Of a stretch of DNA of 64,000 nt, positions 55,582 through 64,000 are shown piece after piece. Below the pieces are notes generated by a model. That model was not told the origin of the DNA. It ran no database searches and worked only from the letters and a program-made list of their open reading frames with translations. Position numbers and translations under genes: made by a program. The stretch is taken from contig NC_051102.1 in NCBI RefSeq assembly GCF_901709675.1, positions 9,619,412 to 9,683,411 on the forward strand. Reading direction: 5' to 3'. The stretch's first letter is position 1. Every line of letters begins with the position of its first letter. This DNA is from Syngnathus acus (taxonomy: Eukaryota > Chordata > Actinopteri > Syngnathiformes > Syngnathidae).

Positions 55582-58500
55582 CAACATTTGTTTAAAAACA
55601 TGCAAGGGAAAGGAGAGGCGGCTGTTTATTTTCACCTCAAAATAAAATTCTCATTATTAGTTATAACGTATTATCAATATACTGCTACTACTCTAATAAT
55701 TCACATAGTTAATAGTGGCAGGAAATAAAGCATGAATAAACTAGAACCAAGATCTATTAGGCTGGTGTCTCTGCACACTTCCTTGATGGCTGGAGGACAT
55801 TTTTGGGATTGATTTTCAATTGTTTTCTATTCAGCGCATGTCTAACGTTTCAGCTTTGGGCTATTTGCTTGCTCCTCCATGAACGTCCATTTCCACACTG
55901 TGTTGATCTGGATGAATTCAGCAAGATTCAAAGAAAAGGGCCAGCCGGAGGCCTTCATGTACTTTATGGGACTCTCTCTTGCCGTATATTTTTGTTGAGT
56001 GAATCGGCGTAACAAATCAAATCAAGTGGAAAAAATTGTAACTGTACACTTGACATTTCGTGCGCAAAGGAGATGAGATGGAATCGAGTGAGCGTTTGGA
56101 TATTTCTTTCATGGACACGTAAAAAAAAAAAAAAAGTTCTCCGCTGTGTTAGTTAAAAGTCTTTGACGTTCTTTGTTCAAATAACACAAAGGGTGACGAA
56201 TTATTACACACTCTGGTTCATATCAAATTGTTTTGGGCTCTGTGTGATGCAAATGCAGACTACGGCTTTCGTTACCATGACGACTGGGGTGGAGCAAGAC
56301 TTCTCCAACCCCTGTAGTGACATTTCCTTTTTGAAAAGCAATGAAGGGACACCTTAGCGAAGAAGCACAACGGCTCTCTCACCGGCACATTTTCATAAAT
56401 AGGTAGTTTAATCTTACTCCAGAAACCTTGTATACAAGCAATTAAGAAGTCAATTTGCAAACTAAGGTGATCTGAATACGGCCCGCCGGAATTGCCAAAT
56501 GAGGAAAAACTGAGAGTGTTGACTAATTTCTACTTTGTTTTGGTGGCCTTTAGGTAATATCAGAAACACGGAGCGACTGAGCTATGACAAGCAGCAGAGC
56601 TACAAGATTCTGGTGACAGCCTTTGACTGCGGTCAGAAGACGGCAAAGGAGGATGTGGCCGTGCATATTGATGTCAAGCCTGTCTGCAAAGCTGGGTGGC
56701 AAGGTCAGAAATAGCCAAGCGACGGGCGGAAACCTATGTCTTTTTTTTTTTAATATATATATATATATATATAAATCAACGTTATTGGTCTGTCACCACA
56801 CCATCTGTTATTTTTATCAGCCAATATAAAGTGTTGAAAACAGCGTGAACAAATCTGTTTTGACCAGCCAAGGAACTGCATCTTGAAATATTGCTTGTAT
56901 AATTCAATAATGACTGTTTATTATTTTTGTGGAAATATTTAGAACCCGGTGAGTGTGAAATTGAAGGCTTCCTCCAGGGAATTTAGTTTCATTTTAGACC
57001 AAATGTCTCTCATGGAAATCAAACCCTGTGGTGGAAAAAAAAATAATAATAATGAAAGAAAAGCTCTAGAGAGAAAATTGGCTGGGAGCGTTTCCTTCAA
57101 CATGGGAGTCTGCAATTGGAGCCCCACTCTTTTCCTGCTGCCTCACCTGTCAGCGCTGACAGCATCTCACAAGTCCAACTCACCCTGGCCAGGAATAAAA
57201 GTGAGGAGGAGATCAAAAAAAAAACTCAAGGAAGAAAAGTGAGAAACTTCGAATCAGACAGAAATCTTCTTGCTCCTTCCTGCCGTTCTTAAAACATCTC
57301 CGACCTTTTACCGCGCGTGCGGCATTTAGCCAAAATGTAGTTAGCTCTGTTCTCAGTTGAAAGGTCATTTTTTGGACGTAAGAAATTATGGTTTGTATAT
57401 TTGCTCACACGTGAATACTCCCAGACAACAAGAAATGACAAATACAGGGAATTTTCTAAATATACGTACCTGTCATGCGGTTTCACGCCAAGAGCTAAGA
57501 AGCGCCTTAGAGCTTCAAAACAACTCTTGTTGCACCCACTTAACGGATTGGAACAAGACAGAAAACTAGTTCTTCTTTTATATTCATGTCTCGACACCAA
57601 TTAAGTACTAATCCCCCCTACATTTTATGTGAAAATGACAGGAGCAGTCTTTTTTATAAAGGCTAATGAATCAAATGTCACATTCTGGAAACGGAGACAT
57701 CCTGCACCAGTTACATTTATTTAAATGTCATATTGATCTAAGAGTGTTAAAAGATGTCAACATAGACATTGAGCAAATATGCTATATAAATAAACTTGAC
57801 TTACTGGCACGTTCGCAGAGAGAGCAACTCTTCTCAGAAAGAGGCTTCAGGCAAGTGATGTTTAAACAATTGGTGGCGCAACACAGGTAGATAGATAATC
57901 TAACAATAACACAACTTGTTTTTTAATCTTCAGGCTGGAACAAACGTGTGGACTATGAGCCGGGCACTGGCAGCAAGAGTCTCTTTCCCAAGTTGCACTT
58001 GGAAACATGCGGAGAACCCTTGTCTGGCATAAAAGTCACGGTGGAGCTTCAGACAAGTCACATCGGGAAGGGCTGCGATCGGGAAACGTACTCTGAGAAG
58101 TCTCTGCAAAAACTTTGCGGTGAGTAGAAACATCTGGGGGGGGGGCAGAATTAGGTTGCAATGGAAGCAACTGTTGGAATAATAGAATAAAAGAAAAGGA
58201 GGGATTGATTTGGAATGCCCGCTTGGAACATCCAGCTGCTGTTTAGCAGCAGAGGGTTGTCATGATGAGGGACAATGAAATTTTAATTAAACGTAAGAAA
58301 TTACATTTGATGTCTCGCTCCGTTTTATTAACATTTCCAGTGTGCCTTTTGTAGTCGTGGAATTCCATTTAATATTCTTAATTAAGTCTCCGAGGCCATT
58401 CCAAAGTGTGACATGTTCATTATTGCATTCCATTTATATTCTGGATCTCATTGTTAGCCAAAGACAGCTAAGCTAAAATCAGCTTGCATTGTATTTACAG

Positions 58501-59462
58501 ACGTCCCCCGCCTATTTGCGGTTCACTATTCATCATTTTTTTGGGTGACTTCCCAGACACTCCAAGATTCCTCAAGCTGTCTTTCTGAAATGACGTTTCC
58601 GACAGGCGCAGCATCGGGCAGTACAGATCTTCTCCCCGCCCCGAGCCCATCCACCAACTGGACCGCATCTCTCGTGACCGACAGTGGCCGTGACAGCGAC
58701 CTCATCTACAGATTTGACGGACAACAGGCAGCCAACGTTCCCGATCACGTGGTGCCCCAAAACCTCACGGATCAGTTCACCGTTGCGACATGGATGAAAC
58801 ATGGCCCCAGTCCGGGACTCAGAGCTGAGAAGGAAACTTTGCTGTGCAACTCTGACAAAACTGGTGAGCACATTTGTTTCGTTCTAATTCCAAACAGTGT
58901 GAAAACCTGCAAAATGTTAGCTAGTGCTAACATAGCAAATGTCTTGACATTATGATTGATCAAATAACATTGGCTATGTGTTGGCATAGTAATGCTCAAT
59001 CTCCTTTTTTCTCCGAACCCAGACAGTGAGGGATAAAAACAACGCAACGTGCTACCAAAAAACAGTTCCAGATAGGCGGCAGAAAATTGATAACATCTCA
59101 CACTGATTTGAATGTTATCACTGTGTTTATTTTATTCAAACCCCAAAGAACAACACTTGCTATGATAGATATGATTTTCCCAAAATATGGCTGTATTTAT
59201 GTTTGAACAGCGGCGGTTCAAATGACAAAAATGTTGAGTTCGCCTAAGCACTTCATTTCACACAGCCGGAAATATATGAGACACATTGAGGGGGGGGGAA
59301 AAAGTCATCTCAGGTGTCTGCATGTGTATTTGTTTTGCAGAAATGAACCGCCATCATTATTCTCTATATATTCACAACTGCCGGCTGGTCTTCCTGCTTA
59401 GAAGAGATTTCAGCCAACTTGATACTTTCAGACCTGCTGAATTCCACTGGAAGCTGGAGCAG
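20562..59462 (+). CDS. clstn2: Calsyntenin-2, exons 1-9 (3' part beyond window)
   Basis: Type I membrane cadherin-like protein of postsynaptic membranes. Exons: 20562-20634, 41524-41646, 52731-52926, 54772-54883, 55434-55530, 56554-56703, 57934-58119, 58606-58863, 59341-59462. All phases join, giving 439 residues; the human protein has about 955. The start has a strong Kozak context (CCACCATGG). Residues 1-24 are a signal peptide (LLLPWLICGLCCAVSG). Cadherin repeat 1 includes HKPWIEASYHG and ends with the Ca-binding motif DDVNEFCPVF. Cadherin repeat 2 includes WDQDCSPQYSQICNYEI and YDKQQSYKI. From about residue 260 the LamG/LNS-like region begins, with HIGKGCDRETYSEKS, TNWTA, KHGPSPG and FRPAEFHWKLEQ. 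The PQNLTDQFT-KHGPSPG block fits CLSTN2 better than CLSTN1, as do the neighbours. The transmembrane and cytoplasmic parts are not in the window. Confidence 0.96.
21055..21262 (+). mobile_element. Degenerate SINE with LINE-type tail
   Basis: The left part (GTAGTGGTATATCCGCTC...) resembles a decayed tRNA-derived promoter head. The middle has the TGTGCCCTATAGTTGCTGGG block common in fish SINE/LINE 3' regions, and the element ends GAACTGGATGGATGGATC. The order head, body and GGATGG tail supports a SINE on the plus strand. Confidence 0.65.
22055..22330. repeat. Inverted-repeat element with GAAAATGACATCACAGT arms
   Basis: The left arm (about 22068-22121) contains GGGGGTAGCCATTTTGTCAC and GAAAATGACATCACAGTTG. 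The right side (about 22181-22310) contains CACTGTGATGTCATTTTGG and AGGGCAGCCATCTTATG in inverted order. A related fragment lies at about 52319-52376. It is probably a non-autonomous DNA element; the family is unknown. Confidence 0.6.
23640..23715. promoter_or_regulatory. Cluster of TAATTA homeodomain-type sites
   Basis: CTAATTAGG, GTTAATTACC and GCTAATTAGAAG occur within about 45 bases in a non-repetitive part of clstn2 intron 1. This is a possible enhancer core. Nothing in the sequence proves activity. Confidence 0.3.
25664..26184. mobile_element. TIR element related to the ACCGTATTTTCC MITEs (521 bp)
   Basis: It begins TACCGTTTTTTTCCATGTAT and ends with the mirrored ATACATGGAAAAAAACGGTA, both with TA at the border. 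Internal repeats of CCATGTATAAT(G/A)CGC follow each TIR. The middle has no recognisable transposase. It is longer than the other MITEs and shares their ends only in part. Confidence 0.8.
28205..28270. mobile_element. Short palindromic element, copy 1 (about 65 bp)
   Basis: TGACTCATTCAGTGCC at the left is mirrored by GGTGAATGAGTCA at the right, with GACGTCAAAGATATTAACC between. A second copy of the same family, in the opposite orientation, lies at 62129-62200. A partial one lies at about 32370-32398. Confidence 0.65.
30025..30336. mobile_element. TIR MITE (ACCGTATTTTCCG family), copy 1
   Basis: It begins TACCGTATTTTACGCACTAT and ends with the mirrored TAGTGCGGAAAATACGGTA. GGTGCGCCTTATA blocks are repeated inside. 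The middle includes GTCCGGCCCGCGGGCC and has a duplicated internal segment around 30180-30300. TA lies at both borders. Confidence 0.9.
31578..31858. mobile_element. TIR MITE (ACCGTATTTTCCG family), copy 2
   Basis: It begins TACCGTATTTTCCGGGCTAT and ends AGTCGGGAAAATACGGTA. The interior has the CTTCAGCGGGCCACTTATGA block, shared in the opposite direction with the copies at 42597 and 61713. It belongs to the second internal-sequence subfamily. Confidence 0.9.
34770..34868 (+). repeat. ATT/ATC microsatellite with a CCATCCATCCATTTTC tail
   Basis: Runs of ATT and ATC units surround CCATCCATCCATTTTCCATA at about 34799, the reverse-strand tail of fish SINE/LINE elements. The pure ATT run is at about 34832-34862. 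Confidence 0.85.
35205..35345 (+). mobile_element. SINE/LINE 3'-end remnant
   Basis: The stretch ending AGAAAATGGATGGCTG, preceded by a TGTGACCAGCACACGG block, resembles the 3' body and tail of the same class of element as at 21055. It is strongly decayed, so the call is tentative. Confidence 0.45.
36411..36435 (+). repeat. CA microsatellite
   Basis: About 12 uninterrupted CA units in clstn2 intron 1. A 24-base T run follows at 36528-36551. Confidence 0.95.
36744..37225. mobile_element. hAT-type non-autonomous element interrupted by a MITE
   Basis: It begins with CAGGTATCAAACTTAAGGCC and carries GGCCCGGGGGCCAGATACGG. Its right part includes ATACATTTATTTGGGTTGACAG and ends at about 37225. 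The element at 60896-61216 is the same family in the opposite orientation. At 36902-37075 a different MITE is inserted, splitting it. Confidence 0.85.
36902..37075. mobile_element. TIR MITE of a related family, nested insertion (174 bp)
   Basis: It begins TACCGTAATTTTCGGACTAT and ends with the mirrored ATAGTCCGAAAATTACGGTA. The interior repeats TATAAGTCGC. It sits inside the hAT-type element 36744-37225. The uninterrupted copy at 60896 has CA where this copy has TA...TA, which indicates a 2-bp TA target duplication. Confidence 0.9.
39594..39660 (+). repeat. ATT microsatellite with CCATCCATC tail
   Basis: Two ATT runs flank ATCCATCCATCTTCTG. About 50 bases later comes GAAAATAAATGGATGGCTGG. 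This is another decayed SINE/LINE tail with expanded trinucleotide. Confidence 0.8.
40881..41220 (+). repeat. Tandem duplication, 170-bp unit
   Basis: TTTTTTGTGATGTCTCATAT starts at 40881 and again at 41051. Both units continue with CATGTTTAATAAATAA, TTTGAGATATTGAGCATT, ATTCTGTGGTT and TTTTTTTATGTGGCAG, and end with AGTCAAAAGA. They are about 90% alike by eye. It lies 300 bases upstream of clstn2 exon 2. Confidence 0.93.
42597..42924. mobile_element. TIR MITE (ACCGTATTTTCCG family), copy 3
   Basis: It begins TACCGTATTTTCCGGACTAT and ends ATAGTCCGGAAAATACGGTA. The interior has the AGTGGCCCGCTGAAGACTAT block. Closest to the copy at 61713. Confidence 0.92.
46125..46160 (+). promoter_or_regulatory. 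TAATTA plus POU octamer-like site cluster
   Basis: GGCTAATTAGAC is followed six bases later by AATTTGCATAT, an octamer-type word, in a non-repetitive part of clstn2 intron 2. This pairing is typical of conserved developmental enhancers, but conservation cannot be tested here. Confidence 0.3.
46808..46850 (+). repeat. AT-rich microsatellite
   Basis: TA dinucleotide run passing into imperfect ATTAAT/ATATTA repeats. Confidence 0.9.
49404..49426 (+). repeat. TA microsatellite
   Basis: About 11 TA units after an A-rich stretch, followed by CACATACACA. Confidence 0.95.
52075..52284. mobile_element. TIR MITE (ACCGTATTTTCCG family), copy 4
   Basis: It begins TACCGTATTTTCCGCACTAT and ends AGTGCGAAAAATACGGTA. 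At 210 bp it is the shortest copy, lacking part of the middle found in copy 1. It ends 446 bases before clstn2 exon 3. Confidence 0.92.
52319..52376. repeat. Fragment of the GAAAATGACATCA inverted-repeat element
   Basis: GGCGGCCATTTTGAAAATGACATCAGAGTGGCTAA is a diverged partial copy of the element at 22055-22330. Confidence 0.55.
52927..54771. other. clstn2: clstn2 intron 3
   Basis: Non-coding. At 53641 it has a hAT-like left end (CAGTGGCGGAGCTAGAAG). At about 53985-54180 there is a CpG-rich patch with GGC repeats, unusual for this AT-rich intron. The rest shows nothing recognisable. Confidence 0.65.
53641..53720 (+). mobile_element. hAT-like left end
   Basis: CAGTGGCGGAGCTAGAAGGG followed by a G-rich then C-rich segment. 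The mirrored right end TCCTAGTTCCGCCACTG lies at 55376-55392, on the far side of exon 4. Confidence 0.6.
54974..55392 (+). mobile_element. hAT-like element right part with nested MITE copy 5
   Basis: It starts near TCTAGAAGGGGGGG (which resembles the inner part of the left end at 53641), passes GAACTGCCCCCC, and ends CTAGTTCCGCCACTG at 55392. MITE copy 5 (55057-55288) lies inside it. Its own outer left end is not visible. Confidence 0.6.
55057..55288. mobile_element. TIR MITE (ACCGTATTTTCCG family), copy 5
   Basis: It begins TACCGTATTTTCCGCACTAT and ends AGTGCGGAAAATACGGTA. The interior carries the GTAGTGGCTCAATATTGG block, inverted relative to copies 1 and 4. Confidence 0.92.
55538..55578 (+). 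repeat. TG microsatellite beside the clstn2 exon 5 donor
   Basis: About 20 uninterrupted TG units, starting 8 bases after the exon/intron junction at 55530/55531, so the pre-mRNA has a long UG run directly downstream of the 5' splice site. Confidence 0.97.
55579..56553. other. clstn2 intron 5 remainder
   Basis: AT-rich, no gene, no recognisable mobile element. An A run lies at about 56121-56134. Confidence 0.6.
56704..57933. other. clstn2 intron 6
   Basis: It holds a TA microsatellite at 56752-56773 after a T run. Otherwise I see nothing beyond ordinary AT-rich intron. Confidence 0.6.
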
Positions 59463-60895
59463 GTAAGGAGTGTGTGTGCGTGTGATTGTTTTCTCCATTC
59501 ATGTTTTTTGGACAGGTTTCATTTTTAATGTAAAATTGTAGCATCAGATGTATTCCGAGCGTTATTCTCCATGAGTCTGACGAACAAATGTTTAAGCAAA
59601 CAAATGCAAAATTTACTGTCAAATTAATTCATCGTGTAACAAAACCATGACGTTTAAAAGAACGCCATTATTTTGACGAAGGAAAGACCACTAGCTTAAT
59701 GCTAACGCACAATGCAAAATGTCATAGACAGGCTAATAAATAGCATTGATGTTGCCATGTTAAAACTTTAAAAATAGCATAGATGTAAACCAAGCAAATA
59801 TTTAAAGCTCAAAAAGCGCATTTTGGACAGCGTTCACAACGATTAGAATTTCCGATTTCTTCAAAAGGTGTTTAAAAACTAGTCAGCAAAACTACGCTAC
59901 AGTTCAGTTGCTTTTCAGCTCCATCGCTCGATCAATGGCGGCAACCCTTCCCAGGATGACAAATAATACTGGTCTGTTGTCTTGTCATCCTCCGCTAGCC
60001 CGAAATTGGTACAATACGGCACTTCTTTTCTTTTTTTCCCCCACTTTCAAGGTCTTCACTCAATCAAAAGTTCTTCTGGTCTATTTCGATGCTGTTTGTC
60101 ACCGAACCCTGCTCCCATAAATTCCCTCCCAACCAGTGAGGCGAAAAGTAAATTTGGTTTGTTCTAGTCTTTTGAAAGTAAACATGTTGTCTTTTCTCTT
60201 AGACTCGCTTATGTTTTGTTTTATTATCTGCATTGTTTCATCTTTACCTGCCTCTGACGTTCTCATTTTTTTCTCCCGAGATACAAAAAGGCAAACCTCA
60301 CACTGCAGTTATTTTCGCCTTAAAGATGGTGCAACCAGTTATTAAACCGTTTTAAAACATCACACTCAGCAAAAACATTCGCAAGTGGATTTTTAAATGC
60401 ATCATGGTCCAAATGTAGACAATTCTGAATCAACTTATACGTTTCAATAATTGGATTTGAAATCACATTACAAGGCTATGTATAAAAAGAAAAGAAAAGA
60501 AAAAGGGGAGGGGGAAGACGTGTGAAAGTAAATATTTAGGGAACATGAGGTATCACAATCCACGTTTCCAGACAGGCGGGAACGTGAGGCGGCTAGAGAA
60601 TGAGCGAGTTGCCGTTTGTGTTATTGTCCGTCATGGCTGGAAACTGCTAAGCCAAAAGCACTGCTTTTTGGATCTGAGCTAACGTCATGAAAAAGTGATA
60701 TACCCTGAAGCTACGCAGGTAAGGTCAAAGAAACCTAAAACAGAATTTCTTTCCAAAAATATAGCTGCAAGGTAAAGAGGCGCCTTTGGTCATAATTGAA
60801 CGATTTCATCAGACATATTCTGCAGGTATTGTTCTTAGCGGATGGATGAATGAATTACATGTTGTTGAGTCAGTGTTGTTTTAGTTGCCCTGACC

Positions 60896-61216
60896 CAGGG
60901 GTGTCAAACTCATTTTTTTTAGCGGGCCGCATTGTAGTCATAGCTTCTTTCGGAAGGCCATTATGACTGTCAACCCAAATAAATGTATGAGCACCTCTTA
61001 TTATATACAGTCAAAGCTACAAAACAAATTGACGAATAACTCGTTTTCAAATCAGACGAGTAAAAACTGGTCAAATATTAACAACAACAAAAAAAAGATA
61101 TTAAAAGTAAAATTTGCAATTCGAGTAATGACACGAATTTGATGCACAATTTGTCACATAAAATGATGTGGCGGGCCGTATCTGGCCCCCGGGCCTTGAG
61201 TTTGACATGTGCCCTA
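60896..61216. mobile_element. hAT-type non-autonomous element, uninterrupted copy
   Basis: It begins CAGGGGTGTCAAACTCATTT and ends with the GGCCCCCGGGCCTTGAGTTTGACA mirror. The sequence matches, in reverse, the two halves of the element at 36744-37225. No transposase. Confidence 0.85.
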
Positions 61217-61712
61217 AACAGTCCCGATGGATAGATGAGTAGTACAGTCGAGAGCTGGAATGCAGCCAAGCACAAGGTCGGAGGGATTTGCGAGCAACGT
61301 TGTCGGGGCAAGAGGGAGGAGGAGGAGGTGACTACGGCGCGTCGGAACTGCCGCTCACTGTCCTCCTCGTTCCTCTTGCACTTAGGAAGGACACTCAATG
61401 GCTTCTGCTGCAACTCCATTTAGCTGTATTGATTTTTCAATTGTCACCCTAGAGAGGGGAGGCAGAGAGCCATGAAAGACCGTTGGCAGGGAGCGGGAAA
61501 GAGGCCTCCATTTGCCAAATGGATTGAACACAAGCGAAGGAACGTGACTCCTGATTGAAACCTTCTACGCAACACATTACAACGCAAACTTGCTTTCTCC
61601 TGCTTTACGACTCATAGCAATGCTCGGGCACTTGGCCAAATGTGAATTAAGACTATAGCTTTGCTTCCGTTTGCTTGGCGGGCATAATAACAAAGCAGAA
61701 TGAAAAAAAGAG

Positions 61713-62121
61713 TACCGTATTTTCCGGACTATAAGGCGCACCTAAAAACCTCAAATTTCCTCAAAAGTGTGCCTTATAGTCCGGTGCGCCTTGTATATGG
61801 ACCAAATTCCTCAATTTAAACTGGCCCGAAGCATTGTGTCATGAAATCAATCACAAGTGGCCCGCTGAAGACTATGAATCATGAATCAAAAAGACTATGG
61901 ATCATTATTTTGTGATTATAAAGTAATTTTTGGCGTCTGAAGTTGAAATAAAAAAGATAAAATGGAGAATGATTTGATTTGGATTAAAAATCTGACATGA
62001 TGCATTAATGGTGCGCCTTATAGTCCGGTGCGCCTTATATAAGGACAACGTTTTAAAATGGGCCATTCAGTGAAGGTGCGCCTTATAGTCCGGTGCGCCT
62101 TATAGTCCGGAAAATACGGTA
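61713..62121. mobile_element. TIR MITE (ACCGTATTTTCCG family), copy 6
   Basis: It begins TACCGTATTTTCCGGACTAT and ends ATAGTCCGGAAAATACGGTA. At 409 bp it is the longest copy, with the AGTGGCCCGCTGAAGACTAT block and repeated GTGCGCCTTATAGTCCG blocks. Confidence 0.93.
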
Positions 62122-62128
62122 GTTTGTT

Positions 62129-62200
62129 TTGAACTCATTCACTGCTAACTCAGTTAATATCTTTGACGTCTATAACCGTCAATGGCACTGAATGAGTTCA
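62129..62200. mobile_element. Short palindromic element, copy 2 (about 72 bp)
   Basis: GAACTCATTCACTGC at the left is mirrored by CACTGAATGAGTTC at the right. TTAATATCTTTGACGTCTATAACCGTCAATGGC is the centre, the reverse of the copy at 28205. It starts only 8 bases after MITE copy 6. Confidence 0.7.
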
Positions 62201-62829
62201 AGTCCTTTAAGTTTGACTTAATATGGTTAGCCAAGCTAGTGTGCGTGATGTAGAACGTTTGAAAGTAACCCTGCCGAAAATTCCCTGAATTTGTGAATGA
62301 TGATATAGTGGGGGAACGCTGTATTTACAGGTTGAGATTTAAGCTAGAGAGAAAGCAACATTTATTTGAGCCGGCAGCCGTTTGGGAGGGAGCACAATTA
62401 GCGCTGGGCGACGCCATGGCGTGTTGTGAATTGCAGATAAGTGTTCCAATTTCACTGCCGTGAAAACGCTTGTGGAGCATCATTGATCATGAAGGTACAC
62501 GTCTTGACTTCGATTACTGCGAATGAATAGCGGAAGCGGTCGGGATTGAACGTCCTGGCCCTCGTCTGCGACGCATCCTCACTTATCTGCTTTATCTGCT
62601 TGCTTGCAAAGTGCTTGTTGTGGCGCGACTCCCTCACTGCGTTGGGCTGATTAGAAGCGTCCCGTTGTTTCCGAGCAGATGGGATGGATTACTGAGGTGC
62701 TGAAGTTAAGACTTTTCAATGGGCCGCTACTCAGGCAGATTGAAGTTCATCCCATCTCTCCCTTAACAGATTCAAAGCTGAATGCAAGAATTCAAATTTC
62801 CAAAGTACTGGTCAACGAGTGACGAAGAG

Positions 62830-63201
62830 TACCGTATTTTCCGCACTATAAGGCGCACCTAAAAACCTCCAATTTTCTCAAAAGCCTTATAATCCAGTGC
62901 GCCTTAGATATGGACCAATATGGATTCGTGGATGAGGACTAATTTATTAAAGTAAACTTTACGTGTTTATTTTGTGTGTTGTGTGATATTAACGTTGAGT
63001 TATTGATATATTGTTATCGTTTTCACTATTTCGAGTGTTACTATAATTGTGATTGCATTAACGTTGGAGCAACGTTGAGTTATTTATTCTATGCGCCTTA
63101 TAATCCGGTGCGCCTAATATATGGACAAAGTTTTAAAATGGGCCATTCATTGAAGGTGCGCCTTATCATCCGATGCGCCTTATAGTGCGGAAAATACGGT
63201 A
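62830..63201. mobile_element. TIR MITE (ACCGTATTTTCCG family), copy 7
   Basis: It begins TACCGTATTTTCCGCACTAT and ends AGTGCGGAAAATACGGTA. The centre (about 62930-63090) is a different AT-rich sequence with repeated AACGTTGAGTTATT, not seen in the other copies. Confidence 0.9.
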
Positions 63202-64000
63202 AAGGGATTTTCATTTAAGACTTATTCCCACGCTGTGTGTTTGTGTGTGTTTGTTGAAGAGCCATCTAATGGCTTCCAAACCCTTCGCTCCATCCACATG
63301 CTGTTTATTTAATAAGCTCAACATAAGCTTGCACTGGCCAAATGTTAAACATTGCAACTTATGCGTCCCTCATCACCCGTGCCGTTTACAATGCGGCGGG
63401 AAAAAAAGTGATCGCAAATCAACTTAAATGTACAATACATTGCTATTATAAGGCGGCATTAATGCAAGGACACACTCAGAATGAAGTCAGAAATATTTCA
63501 CTACACTCTCCTCTGTATTAAATCTATCAGATACTCATGAAGATGTCGCAACAATTTAGCAGTCAACAAGATCAATAGTGTGTTTTATTCCGTGCAATAG
63601 GAAGGATTTAGAAATAGCTATATCTCAAATGCGCAATTTTTTTTATGGCTCAAGCCCCGGTGATAAATAAAAAATAAAGAAATAAATACATTATTAGAAT
63701 TTAAAATTAAAATATATAGATTGGGTTGTTGGGGAGGTGCTAGTACCCTTGAGCAAGGTACTGTTTGTCTAACGTCTCTCCTTGCACGGCCCCTCGTGTG
63801 TTATCGTGTGTGCTGTATGATTTACAACAAAAAAAAAAGAGATTAAATTGAATTTCGCCTTGAGGGGTTGTAATCAGTGTAACAAATTAAAAAAAAAAAA
63901 AAAATCAAATCATGTGAATGTGATCCAAAACAGTAGCAAGTGGCAAGTCAGAGGAAAGAATAATCAGATCGGATATTCGACTTGGCCTGGCCAACTTAGC

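Larger units (their letters stand above)
59463..64000. other. clstn2: clstn2 intron 9 (to window edge)
   Basis: No tenth exon was found before the window ends. It holds an hAT-type element (60896-61216), MITE copies 6 and 7, a short palindromic element (62129-62200) and A-rich tracts near the edge. Confidence 0.7.

Noticed and set aside
59463-64000. Search for clstn2 exon 10
   Set aside because: No frame with calsyntenin-like sequence and flanking splice sites was found, so the next exon is probably beyond the window.

Overview
This is eukaryotic, vertebrate DNA. The genes are split into short exons with GT/AG introns, the coding sequence reads directly as vertebrate gene families, and introns are full of short fish-type repeats: TIR MITEs, LINE/SINE tails ending in GGATGG, and CA/TG and ATT microsatellites. 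Gene order and compact intron size in four of the five genes suggest a teleost, probably a percomorph. The species cannot be named from sequence alone. There is no operon, CRISPR array or bacterial feature.

Five protein-coding genes are supported, and every exon junction was checked for reading-frame continuity. (1) aldh9a1, minus strand, 501-4243, 11 exons, 514 codons plus stop. (2) uck2, plus strand, 4791-8521, 7 exons, 264 codons. These two are head to head across about 550 bp, a probable shared promoter. (3) rbp1-like cellular retinol-binding protein, minus strand, 13349-15355, 4 exons, 134 codons. (4) nmnat3, minus strand, 16505-18580, 5 coding exons plus a probable non-coding first exon, 263 codons. 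(5) clstn2 (calsyntenin-2), plus strand, starting at 20562. Exons 1-9 (439 codons) are present and the gene runs off the right edge. Its introns 1 and 2 (about 21 and 11 kb) make up half of the window.

The five genes form two blocks. aldh9a1-uck2 corresponds to human 1q24, and rbp1-nmnat3-clstn2 to human 3q23. The join between the blocks holds a satellite array (10.08-11.89 kb). It is built of 235-bp units containing a truncated hAT-type palindromic MITE, next to 157-bp units that share part of the same sequence. The genes act in separate pathways: carnitine/GABA aldehyde oxidation, pyrimidine salvage, retinol transport, NAD synthesis and synaptic adhesion. I see no functional cluster.

Repeats carry most of the remaining signal. 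There are at least seven copies of a TIR MITE family ending TACCGTATTTTCCG...ACGGTA, plus two relatives. One relative is inserted in an hAT-type element, and a second copy of that element elsewhere in the window shows the empty site. There are also fossil Tc1 and LINE coding fragments inside aldh9a1 introns, and hAT-like ends on both sides of clstn2 exon 4. I found no clearly new biological system. The best leads are a His in place of the retinol-contacting Gln in the rbp1-like protein, the origin of the satellite from a MITE, an overlapping upstream ORF in nmnat3, and the nested MITE target-site evidence.
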